DNA of 64,000 bases from Endozoicomonas acroporae (lineage in GTDB: Bacteria > Pseudomonadota > Gammaproteobacteria > Pseudomonadales > Endozoicomonadaceae): assembly GCF_002864045.1 (NCBI RefSeq), contig NZ_PJPV01000047.1:62001-126000 (forward strand), given 5' to 3'. Both the position numbers and the translations under genes were made by a program. The stretch's first letter is position 1, and every line of letters starts with the position of its first letter. Shown in pieces: positions 37,174-47,845 of this stretch. The notes beneath the pieces are model-generated. The model made no database searches. It saw only the letters and a list, made by a program, of their open reading frames with translations, and was not told where the DNA came from.

Positions 37174-38535
37174 ATGCACCACTTTACAGACAAACCGACG
37201 CAAAACGCTGAGGCATCCGCAAAAGCCCTCTCTGTTACGGAGTTAAATGGTAAAGCCAGGCGATTGCTGGAGATGAATTTCAATAATGTCCGTGTTGAGG
37301 GCGAAATATCCGGACTGGCCCGTCCCAGCTCCGGGCATTGGTATTTCACCCTGAAGGACAAACAGTCACAGATTCGCTGCGCCATGTTCCGCAACCGTAA
37401 CCAAGCGCTTAAGTTTGTCCCGACTGAAGGCATGCTGTTGATGGTCAGGGGGCGCGTAAGCCTGTATGAAGGAAGAGGCGACTATCAACTGATTGTTGAA
37501 CACATGGATAATGCCGGCACCGGTGACCTGCAGAAAGCCTTTGAGATGCTCAAGGCGAAACTGGCCGCTGAAGGCCTGTTCGACATCACGCGCAAACAAC
37601 CCCTGCCCGCTCACCCAAAGCATATCGGGGTGATCACCTCACCCACCGGCGCAGCCATTCGGGATATTCTAACCGTACTGAAAAGACGCTTCCCTGCCAT
37701 TCCGGTCACCATTATTCCCAGCTCGGTTCAGGGAGAACAGGCAAAACACGAACTGGTCAATGCGCTAAAATTGGCAACAAGTGCCAACCGGTTTGATGTA
37801 CTGATTATTGGTCGCGGCGGTGGCTCACTGGAAGATTTGTGGCCATTCAATGAAGAGTTGGTGGCCAGGGCCATAGCAGGCTGCCCTATCCCCATAGTCA
37901 GTGCCGTTGGTCATGAAATTGACTTTACCATTGCCGACTTTGTGGCTGATCACCGGGCAGCAACCCCATCAGCAGCGGCAGAAATCCTCAGCCCGGATCG
38001 CCAGGCCCTGTTAAATCAGCTTAACCTGATCAGCAGAAAGCTCACGACACTGACACGCCATAAGCTGCAGTTAAGCCAGCGAGAGCTTGATAACCTGCAA
38101 AAACGGTTAAGACACCCCGGAGATCGCCTGAGAGACAACAGCCAGCGGCTGGATGATCTGGAAATCCGGTTAAAACAGGCCATCACCCTGAAACTGGAAC
38201 GGGCTCAATCAAGCCTGAGTCGGCTCAAAGACCGGGCAAATCAACAAAACCCCCAACGTAAATTGGAACTGCTGAAAAGCCGTAACGAATATATGGGGCA
38301 AAAGCTGATTCAGCTCATATCCAGCAGCCTGGAAAGACGTCACCTAAAACTGGAGAAAGTATCTGGAGAATTGAACGCCGTGAGCCCTCTGGCGACACTT
38401 TCAAGAGGCTATGCCATCACCATGGCCGGCGATGCCATTATCCGAAGCAGCCAGCAGCTCCAGGAAGGCGATCGGGTGACCACACGATTCTTCGAGGGCG
38501 AGGCGATCTGCAAAGTGGAAAAAATCACAAATTAA
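37174..38535 (+). CDS. xseA: Exodeoxyribonuclease VII large subunit
   Basis: Large subunit of the ssDNA exonuclease Exo VII. The 453 residues show an N-terminal OB fold (VEGEISGLARPSSGHWYFTLKD), the catalytic core with VITSPTGAAIRDIL, IIGRGGGSLEDLWPFN and AVGHEIDFTIADFVADHRAATPSAAAE-type motifs, a long coiled coil at about 280-400, and the C-terminal LSRGYAI segment. It overlaps the convergent cupin gene by 11 bp. The small subunit xseB is not in the window. Confidence 0.97.
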   Translation: MHHFTDKPTQNAEASAKALSVTELNGKARRLLEMNFNNVRVEGEISGLARPSSGHWYFTLKDKQSQIRCAMFRNRNQALKFVPTEGMLLMVRGRVSLYEGRGDYQLIVEHMDNAGTGDLQKAFEMLKAKLAAEGLFDITRKQPLPAHPKHIGVITSPTGAAIRDILTVLKRRFPAIPVTIIPSSVQGEQAKHELVNALKLATSANRFDVLIIGRGGGSLEDLWPFNEELVARAIAGCPIPIVSAVGHEIDFTIADFVADHRAATPSAAAEILSPDRQALLNQLNLISRKLTTLTRHKLQLSQRELDNLQKRLRHPGDRLRDNSQRLDDLEIRLKQAITLKLERAQSSLSRLKDRANQQNPQRKLELLKSRNEYMGQKLIQLISSSLERRHLKLEKVSGELNAVSPLATLSRGYAITMAGDAIIRSSQQLQEGDRVTTRFFEGEAICKVEKITN

Positions 38536-38848
38536 CATGAACCGCTAACCAGATGGTATCAACATCGGGTTGAGTCCACGCAACCCGATGCCTGCACCCG
38601 GAAGGCAGCATAATATAATCACCGGCATGGAGAGTGACAGGGGCTCTTTCCCCATCAAACTCCAGCACAGCTGAACCGCTTAACAACACCACCCACTCAT
38701 CCCAGGACTGGTCATACCACTCCCCTGTTGGCGTCGTATGACCACGGGAAACAATCCGCTCTATTGTCACGCCACCGGATTCCTGCAGAGTCTCAAACAA
38801 CTCTTCAGGTAATTCGTCAGGTATGTGTTCGAACAGATTGTTTTTCAT
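38525..38848 (-). CDS. Small cupin-domain protein
   Basis: 107 residues forming a single cupin barrel: WDEWVVLLSGSAVLEFDGE and LHAGDYIMLPSGCRHRVAWT carry the two cupin motifs, with Glu and His residues that could bind a metal. Specific function unknown; homologues are annotated only as cupin proteins. It is convergent with and overlaps xseA and lies 20 bp upstream of der on the same strand, so it may be co-transcribed with der. Confidence 0.75.
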   Translation of the reverse strand: MKNNLFEHIPDELPEELFETLQESGGVTIERIVSRGHTTPTGEWYDQSWDEWVVLLSGSAVLEFDGERAPVTLHAGDYIMLPSGCRHRVAWTQPDVDTIWLAVHVNL

Positions 38849-38868
38849 TGACTACTCACCTGAACCAG

Positions 38869-40293
38869 TCAGGAACGTTTTGTCTTACGCTTTTCTTTGG
38901 CAAACTGTGCCGATTTTTCAACTCTGCGCTTACGGTGAGCCTGCCTCTGATCAATCTCTTTAGTTTCCGCATAAGGGTTATCACCTGAGCGGAACTCAAT
39001 TCGAATAGGCGTTCCCATAATCTTCAGCAGTTTACGGAAGGTATTTTCCAGATAACGTCGATAAGCCGCAGGCACCCGGTCAGTCTGGTTACCATGAATA
39101 ATAATCGTTGGCGGATTCATGGCTCCAGCATGGCAGTAACGCAGCTTAATACGGCGATTATTGACCATGGGCGGCTGATGCTCCTTAACAGCATCCTCCA
39201 GAATTCGCGTCAGACGATTGGTGGACAGTTTACTGGTCGCCGCTTCATACGCCTCTTCAATAGAGTCATACAGATTGCCAACACCGGTGCCGTGTTTTGC
39301 CGAAATCATGTGAATGCGAGCATAATTGATAAACCCGAGTCGACGCTTCAGCCCTGTCTTTACCTGGGTTTTCTGCTCTTCTTCCATGCCATCCCACTTG
39401 TTCAGTGCAATGACCACAGCACGCCCCGCGTCCAGAACAAAGCCCAGCAGGTGCAGATCCTGCTCCACAATACCTTCCCTGGCATCCAGCACCAGAACCA
39501 CCACATTGGCATCTTCAATCGCCTGCAGCGTCTTGATGACCGAAAACTTTTCGATGGATTCGGACACCTTGCCTCTTCTGCGGACACCTGCCGTATCAAT
39601 CAGCGTATAGTCTTGACCAAAACGCTCATAGGGAATGTAAACACTGTCACGGGTCGTTCCCGCCTGGTCGTAAACAACCACTCGTTCCTCGCCTAACAAG
39701 CGGTTAACCAGGGTAGATTTACCCACGTTAGGGCGACCAACGATACCAATCTTGATACCTCTGGGCCTGGTTGACAGTTCATCAGACTCTTCTGCCTCAC
39801 CGTCAGTACACTCCAGCAGCACGTCATTGATCATGTTGCTGACACCCCGACCATGTACGGCAGCAATATGATAGGCTTCGCCGATACCCAGGGAAGCAAA
39901 ATCTGCCTCGGCCTGCTCAGCATCTACCCTGTCTACCTTATTCAGCACCAGGTGATACTTTTTGCCCTGTTTGCGAAGGTGCAAAGCAATCATTTCATCA
40001 GCAGCTGTCAACCCGGCTTTAGCATCCACCAGAAACAGGACAACATCCGCCTCATTGATGGCCGCCAGCGACTGTTCTGCCATGGCAGAGTCAATCCCCT
40101 CTTCATCACCGGAGATACCGCCGGTATCTACGACAATATAAGGATGCGAACCAATCTTGCCCTCACCGTATTTCCGGTCGCGGGTTAACCCGGCCACATT
40201 GGCTACCAAAGCATCCCGGGAGCGGGTCAGACGGTTAAAAAGGGTGGACTTGCCAACATTTGGCCGACCCACCAGGGCAATTACAGGAACCAT
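38869..40293 (-). CDS. der: Ribosome biogenesis GTPase Der (EngA)
   Basis: Essential GTPase for 50S subunit assembly. Two tandem G domains are visible, each with a [10 protein letters not shown]-loop (near residues 8 and 185), DTAG-type switch and NKxD motifs (LNKVD, LNKWD), followed by a KH-like C-terminal domain and a basic tail. The ATG at 40293 gives 474 residues and starts [12 protein letters not shown], as in E. coli; a TTG at 40305 would add four. Confidence 0.97.
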   Translation of the reverse strand: MVPVIALVGRPNVGKSTLFNRLTRSRDALVANVAGLTRDRKYGEGKIGSHPYIVVDTGGISGDEEGIDSAMAEQSLAAINEADVVLFLVDAKAGLTAADEMIALHLRKQGKKYHLVLNKVDRVDAEQAEADFASLGIGEAYHIAAVHGRGVSNMINDVLLECTDGEAEESDELSTRPRGIKIGIVGRPNVGKSTLVNRLLGEERVVVYDQAGTTRDSVYIPYERFGQDYTLIDTAGVRRRGKVSESIEKFSVIKTLQAIEDANVVVLVLDAREGIVEQDLHLLGFVLDAGRAVVIALNKWDGMEEEQKTQVKTGLKRRLGFINYARIHMISAKHGTGVGNLYDSIEEAYEAATSKLSTNRLTRILEDAVKEHQPPMVNNRRIKLRYCHAGAMNPPTIIIHGNQTDRVPAAYRRYLENTFRKLLKIMGTPIRIEFRSGDNPYAETKEIDQRQAHRKRRVEKSAQFAKEKRKTKRS

Positions 40294-40375
40294 AAGATTT
40301 ACCAAAATTACAAATTACGCAGTGGGGAAATCATTCAGAACACGCTTTCCCAGCGCATCGGTCATCAGACCGAAA

Positions 40376-40412
40376 TTGAAAACGGGCTGAATCCTTTTAA
40401 AGATTCAGCCCG
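40376..40412 (-). terminator. Terminator between bamB and der
   Basis: Perfect 11-bp inverted repeat cgggctgaatc / gattcagcccg with an 8-nt loop. Read leftward it is followed by ttttcaatttc. It lies 33 bp after the bamB stop and separates the long hisS-side transcript from der. Confidence 0.75.
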
Positions 40413-40445
40413 ACAACATTCTTAAAAGTCAGAAACCAGCTTCCA

Positions 40446-41612
40446 CTACCCGGAAGCTTTTTCCTTCAAAGCAACCAGCTCACCATCAGCAGACAAGACC
40501 AGGATCAAGTCACCATCCACCAGGGGCTGGGCTTTAATTGCAGAAGAATCAGCCTTGAAACGTCCAGCCTGACTGCCATCAACCTGCGACAACAGATGCA
40601 CATAACCCTCACCATCACCGACCACAACGTAACTGCTGAACGCTGCGGGCGCAGACAGCTGACGGAACTCAAAATCTTCCTGTCGCCAGTTAGCGGCACC
40701 GGTTCTCTGGTCAATGGAGCTGACATAGCTCTCTTCACTGGTCAGGTAAATAGCACCAAACCCTTCTGTCATGGATTCATAACTGGAAAGCTCTTTTGCC
40801 CAGCGAACCCGGCCACTGTAAAGGTCCAGCCCGGCAACATTGCCCTGGAAGCTGACAAAGAAAATGGAATCTCCAAGGATCAGCGGAGCCCCCTTGATAT
40901 CAACCATCCGTTCCAGCTCAGTACTGCCCTTGGGGGCGGCAACCCGGGAACTCCACAATGGTGCACCGTTTTTCAGACGGAAGGCTTTTGCTTCGCCGCT
41001 GGCAAACCCGGCAAACACTGCTTCGCTGAAGATCAGTGGCGCAGCTGAACCTCTTAACGTCAGCGCCGGCTGCAGCGCTTCCTGACGCCAGAGGTACTGT
41101 CCGCTCTCAGCATCAAGCACGGTCAGACGGTCATCAATACTCTGCACAGCGACATAGAAACCATCAGTAATCGGCGCACTGAGAATCTCGCTACTGACCC
41201 GCTCTCGCCAGAGTTCATCGCCATTGTCCTGGCTCAGGGCAATCACTTCACCATCCAGCGTCCCCAGCAACACCATACCCGCTGCGGCACTGACGCCACC
41301 ACCAACACGGGTATTGAGTTTTTTCTTCCAGACTTCCTTTCCGGTATCACGCTCAAGGGCAAAAACCGTACCTTCTGCGCCAGAAACAAAGACTTTATCG
41401 CCATCCAACGCGGGCTTCAGGCTTTCGAATCGCTTGCCAACCCCTTTGCCAACACCTCTGGACCACACTTCAACCAGCCTGACCTTTTCCTCAGCAATCG
41501 TCTGGAGAGGTTTGGCCGTTCTCACCTCCTCTTCATCCGATGAAAAAAGACTGCATGCAGAGAGTCCCAGCATCAGCAGAAGAATCAAAGAGCCTTTAAA
41601 TAACCTCTCCAT
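40446..41612 (-). CDS. bamB: Outer membrane assembly lipoprotein BamB
   Basis: Accessory lipoprotein of the BAM complex, which folds beta-barrels into the outer membrane. The 388 residues begin with a lipoprotein signal (LLLMLGLSAC, lipidated Cys20). An eight-bladed PQQ-type beta-propeller follows, with repeats such as VFALERDTGKEVWK, VIALSQDNGDELWRERV and LTVLDAESGQYLWRQ. Four bp separate it from yfgM upstream. Confidence 0.95.
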   Translation of the reverse strand: MERLFKGSLILLLMLGLSACSLFSSDEEEVRTAKPLQTIAEEKVRLVEVWSRGVGKGVGKRFESLKPALDGDKVFVSGAEGTVFALERDTGKEVWKKKLNTRVGGGVSAAAGMVLLGTLDGEVIALSQDNGDELWRERVSSEILSAPITDGFYVAVQSIDDRLTVLDAESGQYLWRQEALQPALTLRGSAAPLIFSEAVFAGFASGEAKAFRLKNGAPLWSSRVAAPKGSTELERMVDIKGAPLILGDSIFFVSFQGNVAGLDLYSGRVRWAKELSSYESMTEGFGAIYLTSEESYVSSIDQRTGAANWRQEDFEFRQLSAPAAFSSYVVVGDGEGYVHLLSQVDGSQAGRFKADSSAIKAQPLVDGDLILVLSADGELVALKEKASG

Positions 41613-41616
41613 TTTG

Positions 41617-42318
41617 TTATCCCTCCTGAGGTGCCATTGCGGCCAGATCGTCCAGCTTGAGTTGCAGCAACGGACGGTTCAGACCGTTGTCCTGTGCGGC
41701 ATCGACCGCTTTGCGGTAAGCCGTCTCGGCCTGCTTGCGATCGCCAAGGGCGAGGTAAGCATCGCCTTTTGCTGACTCAACTGTCGCCTCATAGGACTTG
41801 CCAGCATTCAGTCGGGTCAGGATATCCAGCGCCTGCTGACCATTCCCGGAAGACTCACTGATCAGTACCCTTGCCAGCCGGACACTGGCCATTGTCTGAA
41901 TTTCAACTGCGGGTTTCTGAGCCAGAACCCACTCCAGGGAAGCCCGGGCAGCACTTAACTGATTATCCTGCACCTGCTGCTGAGCCAGAAAAAGCGTTGC
42001 AAACGCGGCATACTGACTGCTGCCATGATCCTTCTGCAATGAAGATACAACGTGGCTTACCGTTGCTTTTTGCTCTTCAGTCAGCGGCGTTGAAAACTGG
42101 GCCTGCTGCTCCAGAGAGGATCCATTGGAAATAGTATCCAGCAAGTTCTGATAAAGCGATGAAGCTTCAGCAATTTCCTGCCGCTGCGTCTTCTGCCAGT
42201 ACTGATAACCGGAAACCACTGCCAGTGTCATGGCAACACCCAGCACGACCGGCTGACCATAGTCTTTCCATAGATTCTTGAGCAGTTGGACCTGCTCTTC
42301 ATCAGATTGGTAACTCAC
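41617..42318 (-). CDS. yfgM: YfgM-family translocon-associated protein
   Basis: 233 residues: a short cytoplasmic N-terminus, a membrane helix at about 24-42 (PVVLGVAMTLAVVSGYQYW) and a periplasmic TPR-like helical domain. YfgM with PpiD is an ancillary partner of SecYEG and hands clients to periplasmic chaperones. Position between hisS and bamB is the conserved one. Confidence 0.9.
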   Translation of the reverse strand: MSYQSDEEQVQLLKNLWKDYGQPVVLGVAMTLAVVSGYQYWQKTQRQEIAEASSLYQNLLDTISNGSSLEQQAQFSTPLTEEQKATVSHVVSSLQKDHGSSQYAAFATLFLAQQQVQDNQLSAARASLEWVLAQKPAVEIQTMASVRLARVLISESSGNGQQALDILTRLNAGKSYEATVESAKGDAYLALGDRKQAETAYRKAVDAAQDNGLNRPLLQLKLDDLAAMAPQEG

Positions 42319-42395
42319 CCTTTACTCCTGACTTCTTTCCTGAAACCGTTAACAGTACGATCGCATCAACGAGCGGTTTACTGAACAGCAGTATT

Positions 42396-43673
42396 CTAAA
42401 GTACTTTTTGCAAATGTCCGGCCACATCGGCGATTAGCAGCTGCTGCTGGGCTTCATCCGTCCTCAGGGATTTCACAGTAACCATCCCCGCACCCAGCTC
42501 ATCTTCGCCGAGAATGAGAGCATAGGCAGCACCGCTGCGATCTGCACGTTTCATTTGTGCTTTAAAGCTGCCACCACCGCAATTCATCAGAATCTTCAGT
42601 TCCGGCAACCCATCACGCAGTCTTTCCACTAACGGAAGCGCTCGGTGGCCAACACCCTCACCGACAGCAACCACCGCTACATCCACCCGATTAGAAACGG
42701 ATTCCGGCAGTAACTGAAGCGTTTCCAGCATCAACACCAGACGCTCAATACCCATGGCAAAGCCCACGGCAGGTGTCGGCTTGCCACCCAACATCTCAAC
42801 CAGCGCATCATAACGACCGCCAGCACACACAGTACCCTGGGCACCCAGGCTTTCTGTCACCCATTCAAAAACGGTTCTGCCATAATAATCAAGGCCACGC
42901 ACCAGTCTTGGATTCACGCGATAAGCAACACCCGCCTCATCCAGAATCTGCTTTAACTGTGCAAAGTGTTCCCGTGACTCTTCATCCAGATAGTCAAACA
43001 GCTCGGGGGCACCGGCAACAATTTTCTGTGTGTTTTGATCTTTACTATCGAGAATTCTCAGCGGGTTGATAGTCAGGCGACGACGGCTGTCGTCATCCAG
43101 CTCTGACTCATAATCCCTGAGATAAGTCACCAGAGCTTCACGATAACGGATACGGGCTTCTAAAGTACCCAGAGTATTCAGCTCCAGCGTGACATGCTTT
43201 GACAGACCAAGCTTCTGCCAGAACCGTGCCGTCATCATGATCATTTCCGCATCAATATCCGGACCTGTCATGCCATATGCTTCAACACTGATCTGGTGAA
43301 ACTGGCGATAACGGCCTTTTTGCGGACGCTCATAGCGGAACATCGGGCCAGAAGTCCACAACCGCTGAATCTGGTTGTAAAACAGGCCCTGCTGAATACC
43401 TGCACGAACAACCCCGGCAGTGGCCTCAGGACGAAGGGAAAGCTTGTCACCATTGCGATCTTCAAAGGTGTACATCTCTTTTTCAACAATATCCGTACCA
43501 GAGCCAATGCCCCGACTGAACAGAGCAGAGCTTTCCACAATCGGAACCCGGATCTCCTGATAACCATAAGTGCTCAGGACAGAGCGTACCTGCTGCTCAA
43601 GGTACTGCCAGACAGGGGTCTGTTCGGGAAGAATATCATTCATCCCACGGATGGCTTGAAGCTGCTTGCCCAA
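42396..43673 (-). CDS. hisS: Histidyl-tRNA synthetase
   Basis: Class II aminoacyl-tRNA synthetase. The TTG at 43673 is preferred: agagga lies 9 nt upstream, and it yields 425 residues beginning [15 protein letters not shown], matching E. coli HisS; the open frame extends 30 codons further with no expected homology. Class II motifs are [16 protein letters not shown] (motif 2), the histidine-A loop [11 protein letters not shown], and motif 3 GFAMGIERL, then the anticodon-binding domain. Confidence 0.95.
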   Translation of the reverse strand: MGKQLQAIRGMNDILPEQTPVWQYLEQQVRSVLSTYGYQEIRVPIVESSALFSRGIGSGTDIVEKEMYTFEDRNGDKLSLRPEATAGVVRAGIQQGLFYNQIQRLWTSGPMFRYERPQKGRYRQFHQISVEAYGMTGPDIDAEMIMMTARFWQKLGLSKHVTLELNTLGTLEARIRYREALVTYLRDYESELDDDSRRRLTINPLRILDSKDQNTQKIVAGAPELFDYLDEESREHFAQLKQILDEAGVAYRVNPRLVRGLDYYGRTVFEWVTESLGAQGTVCAGGRYDALVEMLGGKPTPAVGFAMGIERLVLMLETLQLLPESVSNRVDVAVVAVGEGVGHRALPLVERLRDGLPELKILMNCGGGSFKAQMKRADRSGAAYALILGEDELGAGMVTVKSLRTDEAQQQLLIADVAGHLQKVL

Positions 43674-43874
43674 GTTCAAATGTCCTCTACCAAAAACACC
43701 ACATAACTTCACCCGGTTCGTCAGGAACAGGCAATTTGGCGGTTCGCAATAAAAAGTAAGCAACTATAACCGTTAACGCCTTTGTGTGACAATCCCACAG
43801 CCCTTCCATTAAAGAATGCCCATCGCTGTCGGGAGCTTCTTCACTGAAAGGACATAGTTTAAAGGACTATTGGT

Positions 43875-44837
43875 TTACCCCTGACCATTGCCTGTTAACA
43901 AGACACTGGCCACCCGGGTATTCGAGCTGGGTTTGGCTACCGGCTCGCCATCCAGCAGGATACTGTCCACACCAGGGGTATTACCGAACCGCAAATTCAC
44001 TGGGGGAAAAACATCAAGATTAATGGAAGACCCGGCTCTCTGCACGGTTGAAATCAGCACTTCGCCGGTGGCATCCTTGATTTCAACCCAGCAATCTTCA
44101 GAGAAATTAATAACAAGAGGCTGAATCAGATCAACAACCGGTGAATTGGGCTCATCCGTCGTACCAACAACCTCAGAACCGGCCATGGCAATTGGAAGAA
44201 CCTCTGGCACAACCTCTTCCAGAACAGGTTCATCTTCCAGGCTTGGGTCTTCTTTTAGAATTGTGGTGTCATCAGCTGGAACAGCCTCTTCCTCCACGCT
44301 CTCACTAATTTCCGCAACAGAGGGGACAGAGACAACACTGGCATCAGTCACCAGAGGCTCAGACACATCCTCAGATACGTCTTCAATAATGGCCACCTCG
44401 ACCACTGGTTCGATACCCAGCAAGCTATTCCAAAGGTAATAACCAAACCCTCCCAGCGACACAAGCAGCAAAAGCGCAAGCGCATATACCGGAGAAGGTG
44501 CACTGTGAGCTCGCAGCGGCTTCAACTTTTTTGAACCCTGTAAACGCGGAGATTCCAGCCCATCGACACCCATAAAATGGTCAAAGTCCTTAACCAGATC
44601 TTCGCCATTAAGCCCCACCAGTTTCGCATAATTACGAATATAACCACGGACAAATGCCGCCTGCGGCAGCACATCAAACGTACTCTCCTCAATGGCCTTA
44701 ACATAACTTTCGGTAATCTTCAGGCTTTCAGCCACTTCAAGGATAGATAGCCCCTGACTGTCACGGGCCCGGGCAAGCACAGCACCGGGAGCAAACGTCT
44801 GAATAGCTTCTTCCTGCTGAGTATCCTGTTCACTCAT
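43875..44837 (-). CDS. rodZ: RodZ-like cytoskeletal membrane protein
   Basis: 320 residues: an N-terminal Xre-type helix-turn-helix (SILEVAESLKITESYVKAIE) that binds MreB, a basic linker, a single membrane helix at about 112-131, an acidic Val/Glu/Ser-rich periplasmic stretch, and a C-terminal DUF4115 domain (INFSEDCWVEIKDATGEVL). Helps set rod shape. It overlaps pilF by 8 bp. In most relatives ispG lies between this gene and hisS; here only 201 bp separate it from the hisS start. Confidence 0.9.
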   Translation of the reverse strand: MSEQDTQQEEAIQTFAPGAVLARARDSQGLSILEVAESLKITESYVKAIEESTFDVLPQAAFVRGYIRNYAKLVGLNGEDLVKDFDHFMGVDGLESPRLQGSKKLKPLRAHSAPSPVYALALLLLVSLGGFGYYLWNSLLGIEPVVEVAIIEDVSEDVSEPLVTDASVVSVPSVAEISESVEEEAVPADDTTILKEDPSLEDEPVLEEVVPEVLPIAMAGSEVVGTTDEPNSPVVDLIQPLVINFSEDCWVEIKDATGEVLISTVQRAGSSINLDVFPPVNLRFGNTPGVDSILLDGEPVAKPSSNTRVASVLLTGNGQG

Positions 44838-45591
44838 GACCCAATCGACTCCGATAATGCTTCAGCTCCACAGAGCCGGGATACAACCTTTCCAGCTTCA
44901 AAGCATAACCTGCCGCTTTATCCTGAGCCCGGTTTGCCCTTGCCAGCTCAATACCCAGTAGCAAGCTGCGAGGACTCTGCTCAGCCGACCCGGCAAAGGC
45001 CTGGTAGTGCTGCCACCCTGTGTAGAGATTGCCTTGCTCTTTGTAGATAGCGGCAAGCTCCAGATTAGCCCTTGGCAAGTTACTGTTCAGACGAAGAGCC
45101 CGGGTAAAGTGATCAACCGCCAGGGAAGACCGACCCATCCGCAAAGCAACAATCCCGAGGTTTTCAAAGGTTCGGCTGCGCTGGGAATATGCAACATCCC
45201 CGGAAGCCAGTTGAAACTGACGATAAGCGTCCTGAAGCCGGTTTCTGGAGAACAGGAAAGCACCAAAGTTATTGCGTATGTCCGCGGCATCAGGGTCAAT
45301 GGCCAGCGCCTTGTTGAACGCCTGCTCGGCAAGCTGATCCTCCCCCTGACGCTGATAAGCCATACCCAGCATACCATGGACACTGGCCGAATAGGGCTCG
45401 ATCTCAAGCGCTCTTTCCAGCGGCCTTACCGCTTTTTCCGAGTAACCTTCCTGAAGATAACCCCTGGCCAGATTCATATAGTCCACCACTGCCCTGTTCT
45501 CATTAACAGGCCGACTGTCCGTGGTGAAACAGCCTGTCAGTGCCAGAGATACAGAAAACAGTAGTGCAATGGGCCTCAATTTGACTCCCAT
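44830..45591 (-). CDS. pilF: Type IV pilus biogenesis lipoprotein PilF (PilW)
   Basis: About 253 residues from the ATG at 45591, chosen because gggg lies 6 nt upstream; the frame opens four codons earlier at a GTG. A lipobox LALTGC places the lipidated Cys at 21. Six TPR units follow (e.g. ARGYLQEGYSEKAVRPLERALEIEP, split by helices). PilF is the pilotin that brings the PilQ secretin to the outer membrane. Position between rlmN and rodZ is the conserved one. Confidence 0.92.
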   Translation of the reverse strand: MGVKLRPIALLFSVSLALTGCFTTDSRPVNENRAVVDYMNLARGYLQEGYSEKAVRPLERALEIEPYSASVHGMLGMAYQRQGEDQLAEQAFNKALAIDPDAADIRNNFGAFLFSRNRLQDAYRQFQLASGDVAYSQRSRTFENLGIVALRMGRSSLAVDHFTRALRLNSNLPRANLELAAIYKEQGNLYTGWQHYQAFAGSAEQSPRSLLLGIELARANRAQDKAAGYALKLERLYPGSVELKHYRSRLGHE

Positions 45592-45689
45592 GCTGATCCC
45601 CACATTTGCAATTTATAAATATATCCGGGACGCCGTTGAGAGTAGCAACCTCCGGGAGCCTGTCGGATAACAGATGCATCCCGGACAGC

Positions 45690-46853
45690 TTATACCTGTC
45701 TGGCTGCTATGTAGCGCTCACTGCGCCGGGTCTTATCCATTACATTGCCCACTAACTGACCGCAGGCAGCGTCAATATCATCACCTCTTGTCTTTCTTAC
45801 GGTGACATTAAAACCAGCCAGCTGCAAACTTTCCTGGAACCGTCTCACTGCATTATTGCTGGGTCTTTCATACCCTGAATGAGGAAATGGATTGAACGGA
45901 ATAAGGTTTATCTTACAGGGCAGATCTTTCAGCAAAGCAATCAGCTGCTGCGCCTGTTCAGGTTGATCATTCACACCGGCAAGCAACGTATACTCGATCG
46001 TAACGACCCGCTTACTGTCCGTCAAACTGTTCATGTAATGATGGATGGCATCCAGCAGCTGATCCAGCGGATACTTCCGGTTGATCGGCACCAGCTGGTT
46101 TCTCAGCTGATTATTTGGCGCATGCAGTGACACTGCCAGGGAGACATTAGACACCTCACTTAACCTTCTCAGCGCAGGCACAACACCGGATGTACTTAAC
46201 GTCACCCGACGTTTGGAAAGCCCATAGCCAAGATCATCCATCATCAGGTCCATGGCATCAACGACATTATCGAAGTTCATTAATGGCTCGCCCATACCCA
46301 TCATGACCACATTGGTAATGGACCGATCCATCCTGGCCGGTACGTTGCCGAAATGACGGGCTGCAACCCATACCTGGCCAATGATTTCCGCCACCGTCAG
46401 GTCAGAGTTAAAACCCTGCTTGCCCGTAGAACAGAAACTGCAATCCAGGGAACAGCCTGCCTGGGAGGAGACGCACAGCGTTCCGCGTCCATTTTCAGGA
46501 ATAAATACCGATTCAACACAGCTGCCACTGGCCACCCGCACAACCCACTTACAGGTCCCATCCTCAGAAAAATGGCTGCTGACCACCTCTGGACCGCGAA
46601 TTTCAGCATTGGCCTTAAGCCGCTCACGAAGGGATTTACTGATATTGGTCATCTCATCGAAATTATCAACCCGATGATGATGAATCCACTTCAAAACCTG
46701 CTCAGCACGGAATTTTTTCTCACCAATAGTAAGAAAGAAGGCTTCCATTTTTTTTCGTGAAAGCCCCAGCAAATTGACTTTGGCTGCCGGAGTGGGCAGC
46801 TCGCCAGCCAGTTCACTGGCCTGATCGATAGATGGCTCGATCAATTCTGACAT
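45690..46853 (-). CDS. rlmN: 23S rRNA/tRNA adenine-C2 methyltransferase RlmN
   Basis: Radical SAM enzyme that methylates A2503 of 23S rRNA and A37 of some tRNAs. 387 residues, with the CX3CX2C cluster motif in [15 protein letters not shown], the [10 protein letters not shown] motif, and the two catalytic cysteines expected in the cluster domain and near the C-terminus (DIDAACGQL). Upstream of pilF in the usual order. Confidence 0.97.
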   Translation of the reverse strand: MSELIEPSIDQASELAGELPTPAAKVNLLGLSRKKMEAFFLTIGEKKFRAEQVLKWIHHHRVDNFDEMTNISKSLRERLKANAEIRGPEVVSSHFSEDGTCKWVVRVASGSCVESVFIPENGRGTLCVSSQAGCSLDCSFCSTGKQGFNSDLTVAEIIGQVWVAARHFGNVPARMDRSITNVVMMGMGEPLMNFDNVVDAMDLMMDDLGYGLSKRRVTLSTSGVVPALRRLSEVSNVSLAVSLHAPNNQLRNQLVPINRKYPLDQLLDAIHHYMNSLTDSKRVVTIEYTLLAGVNDQPEQAQQLIALLKDLPCKINLIPFNPFPHSGYERPSNNAVRRFQESLQLAGFNVTVRKTRGDDIDAACGQLVGNVMDKTRRSERYIAARQV

Positions 46854-46868
46854 CTTATTAATACCTCA

Positions 46869-46900
46869 AAGCCATCAGAAGGCCTGCCTCCTGATGGCTT
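46869..46900 (-). terminator. Hairpin between ndk and rlmN
   Basis: Inverted repeat aagccatcag / ctgatggctt with a 12-nt loop, 16 bp before the rlmN start. No T run follows on either strand, so it may be a weak terminator, a processing site or an attenuator rather than a full stop. Confidence 0.4.
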
Positions 46901-46969
46901 ATATTCTCATGTTTACCCCGAACACGGTCAGACCAGGGCAAACTGACAATTTGTCAGCGGCTGATTCCG

Positions 46970-47401
46970 TTAACGTGTTCTGGGGCAAATCTCCGAACCT
47001 TCGAAGAAGTAGGCCACTTCACGCTCAGCAGAAGCTACTGAGTCCGATCCATGAACCGCATTTTCATCGATGGTCTCTGCAAAATCAGCCCGAATGGTGC
47101 CTTCAGCAGCTTCCTTCGGGTTAGTAGCGCCCATCAGCTCACGATTCAGGGCTACGGCATTCTCGCCCTCAAGGACGGATACCACAACAGGCCCTGACGT
47201 CATAAACGCAACCAGGTCCTGATAAAATGGACGCTCTTTGTGCTCAGCGTAGAAACCACCCGCCTGCTCGTCAGAAAGATGGATCATCCTGGTCGCTACA
47301 ACCTGCAAACCAGCCTGCTCAAAACGAGCAAGAATTTTACCGATGACACTCTTGGCTACTGCATCAGGTTTTATAATGGATAAAGTGCGCTCTACCGCCA
47401 T
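46970..47401 (-). CDS. ndk: Nucleoside diphosphate kinase
   Basis: Transfers the gamma-phosphate between nucleoside triphosphates and diphosphates through a phosphohistidine. 143 residues, with the start [12 protein letters not shown], the [13 protein letters not shown] segment and the catalytic His in NAVHGSDS. Lies between the isc cluster and rlmN as in Pseudomonas. Confidence 0.98.
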   Translation of the reverse strand: MAVERTLSIIKPDAVAKSVIGKILARFEQAGLQVVATRMIHLSDEQAGGFYAEHKERPFYQDLVAFMTSGPVVVSVLEGENAVALNRELMGATNPKEAAEGTIRADFAETIDENAVHGSDSVASAEREVAYFFEGSEICPRTR

Positions 47402-47576
47402 TACGATCTCCAGATTGTCATTTTCGTGCCCTTTCGGGATTGTTATTACTTATTAAAAACGTACGACTCTCTCAACTTTCCATGTCTTGGCTCAGGCTGT
47501 CCGTAGCAGGAGTTCTGGCAGCATTGTATACAATAGAGTCGATAGTGTCAGTCCTTTCAGCCTCAACGCCAAAAAA

Positions 47577-47780
47577 TCACTCTTCAGACTCTTCAATCCA
47601 GGCCATCTGAATGGCCTCAAGCACCTTTTCACCACAACGCTCAGGATCATCTTCAAAACTGTCCAGCGCCATAACCCAGCTTCTCAGATCGACAAAATTG
47701 ACATACCGGGGATCCACATCCGGATAAGCCTCATAAAGCTCAATGGCAATATCATAAACATCTGCCCACTTTAAACTCAT
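47577..47780 (-). CDS. iscX: Iron-sulfur assembly adaptor IscX
   Basis: 67-residue acidic protein, with the family pattern KWADVYDIAIELYEAYPDVDP and SFEDDPERC. IscX binds IscS and iron and modulates cluster assembly. It is the last gene of the isc group, 65 bp after fdx. Confidence 0.95.
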   Translation of the reverse strand: MSLKWADVYDIAIELYEAYPDVDPRYVNFVDLRSWVMALDSFEDDPERCGEKVLEAIQMAWIEESEE

Positions 47781-47845
47781 TGCCCCACTCCATGATCATT
47801 GCGCTGCTCTGTTCGGGAAACCCCCAAACAGACCAGCAACCGACA

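Noticed and set aside
35618-37246. 542-codon open frame opposite guaB
   Set aside because: Antisense shadow of a clear guaB gene; composition is His/Asn/Thr-rich nonsense with no ribosome site or family motif.
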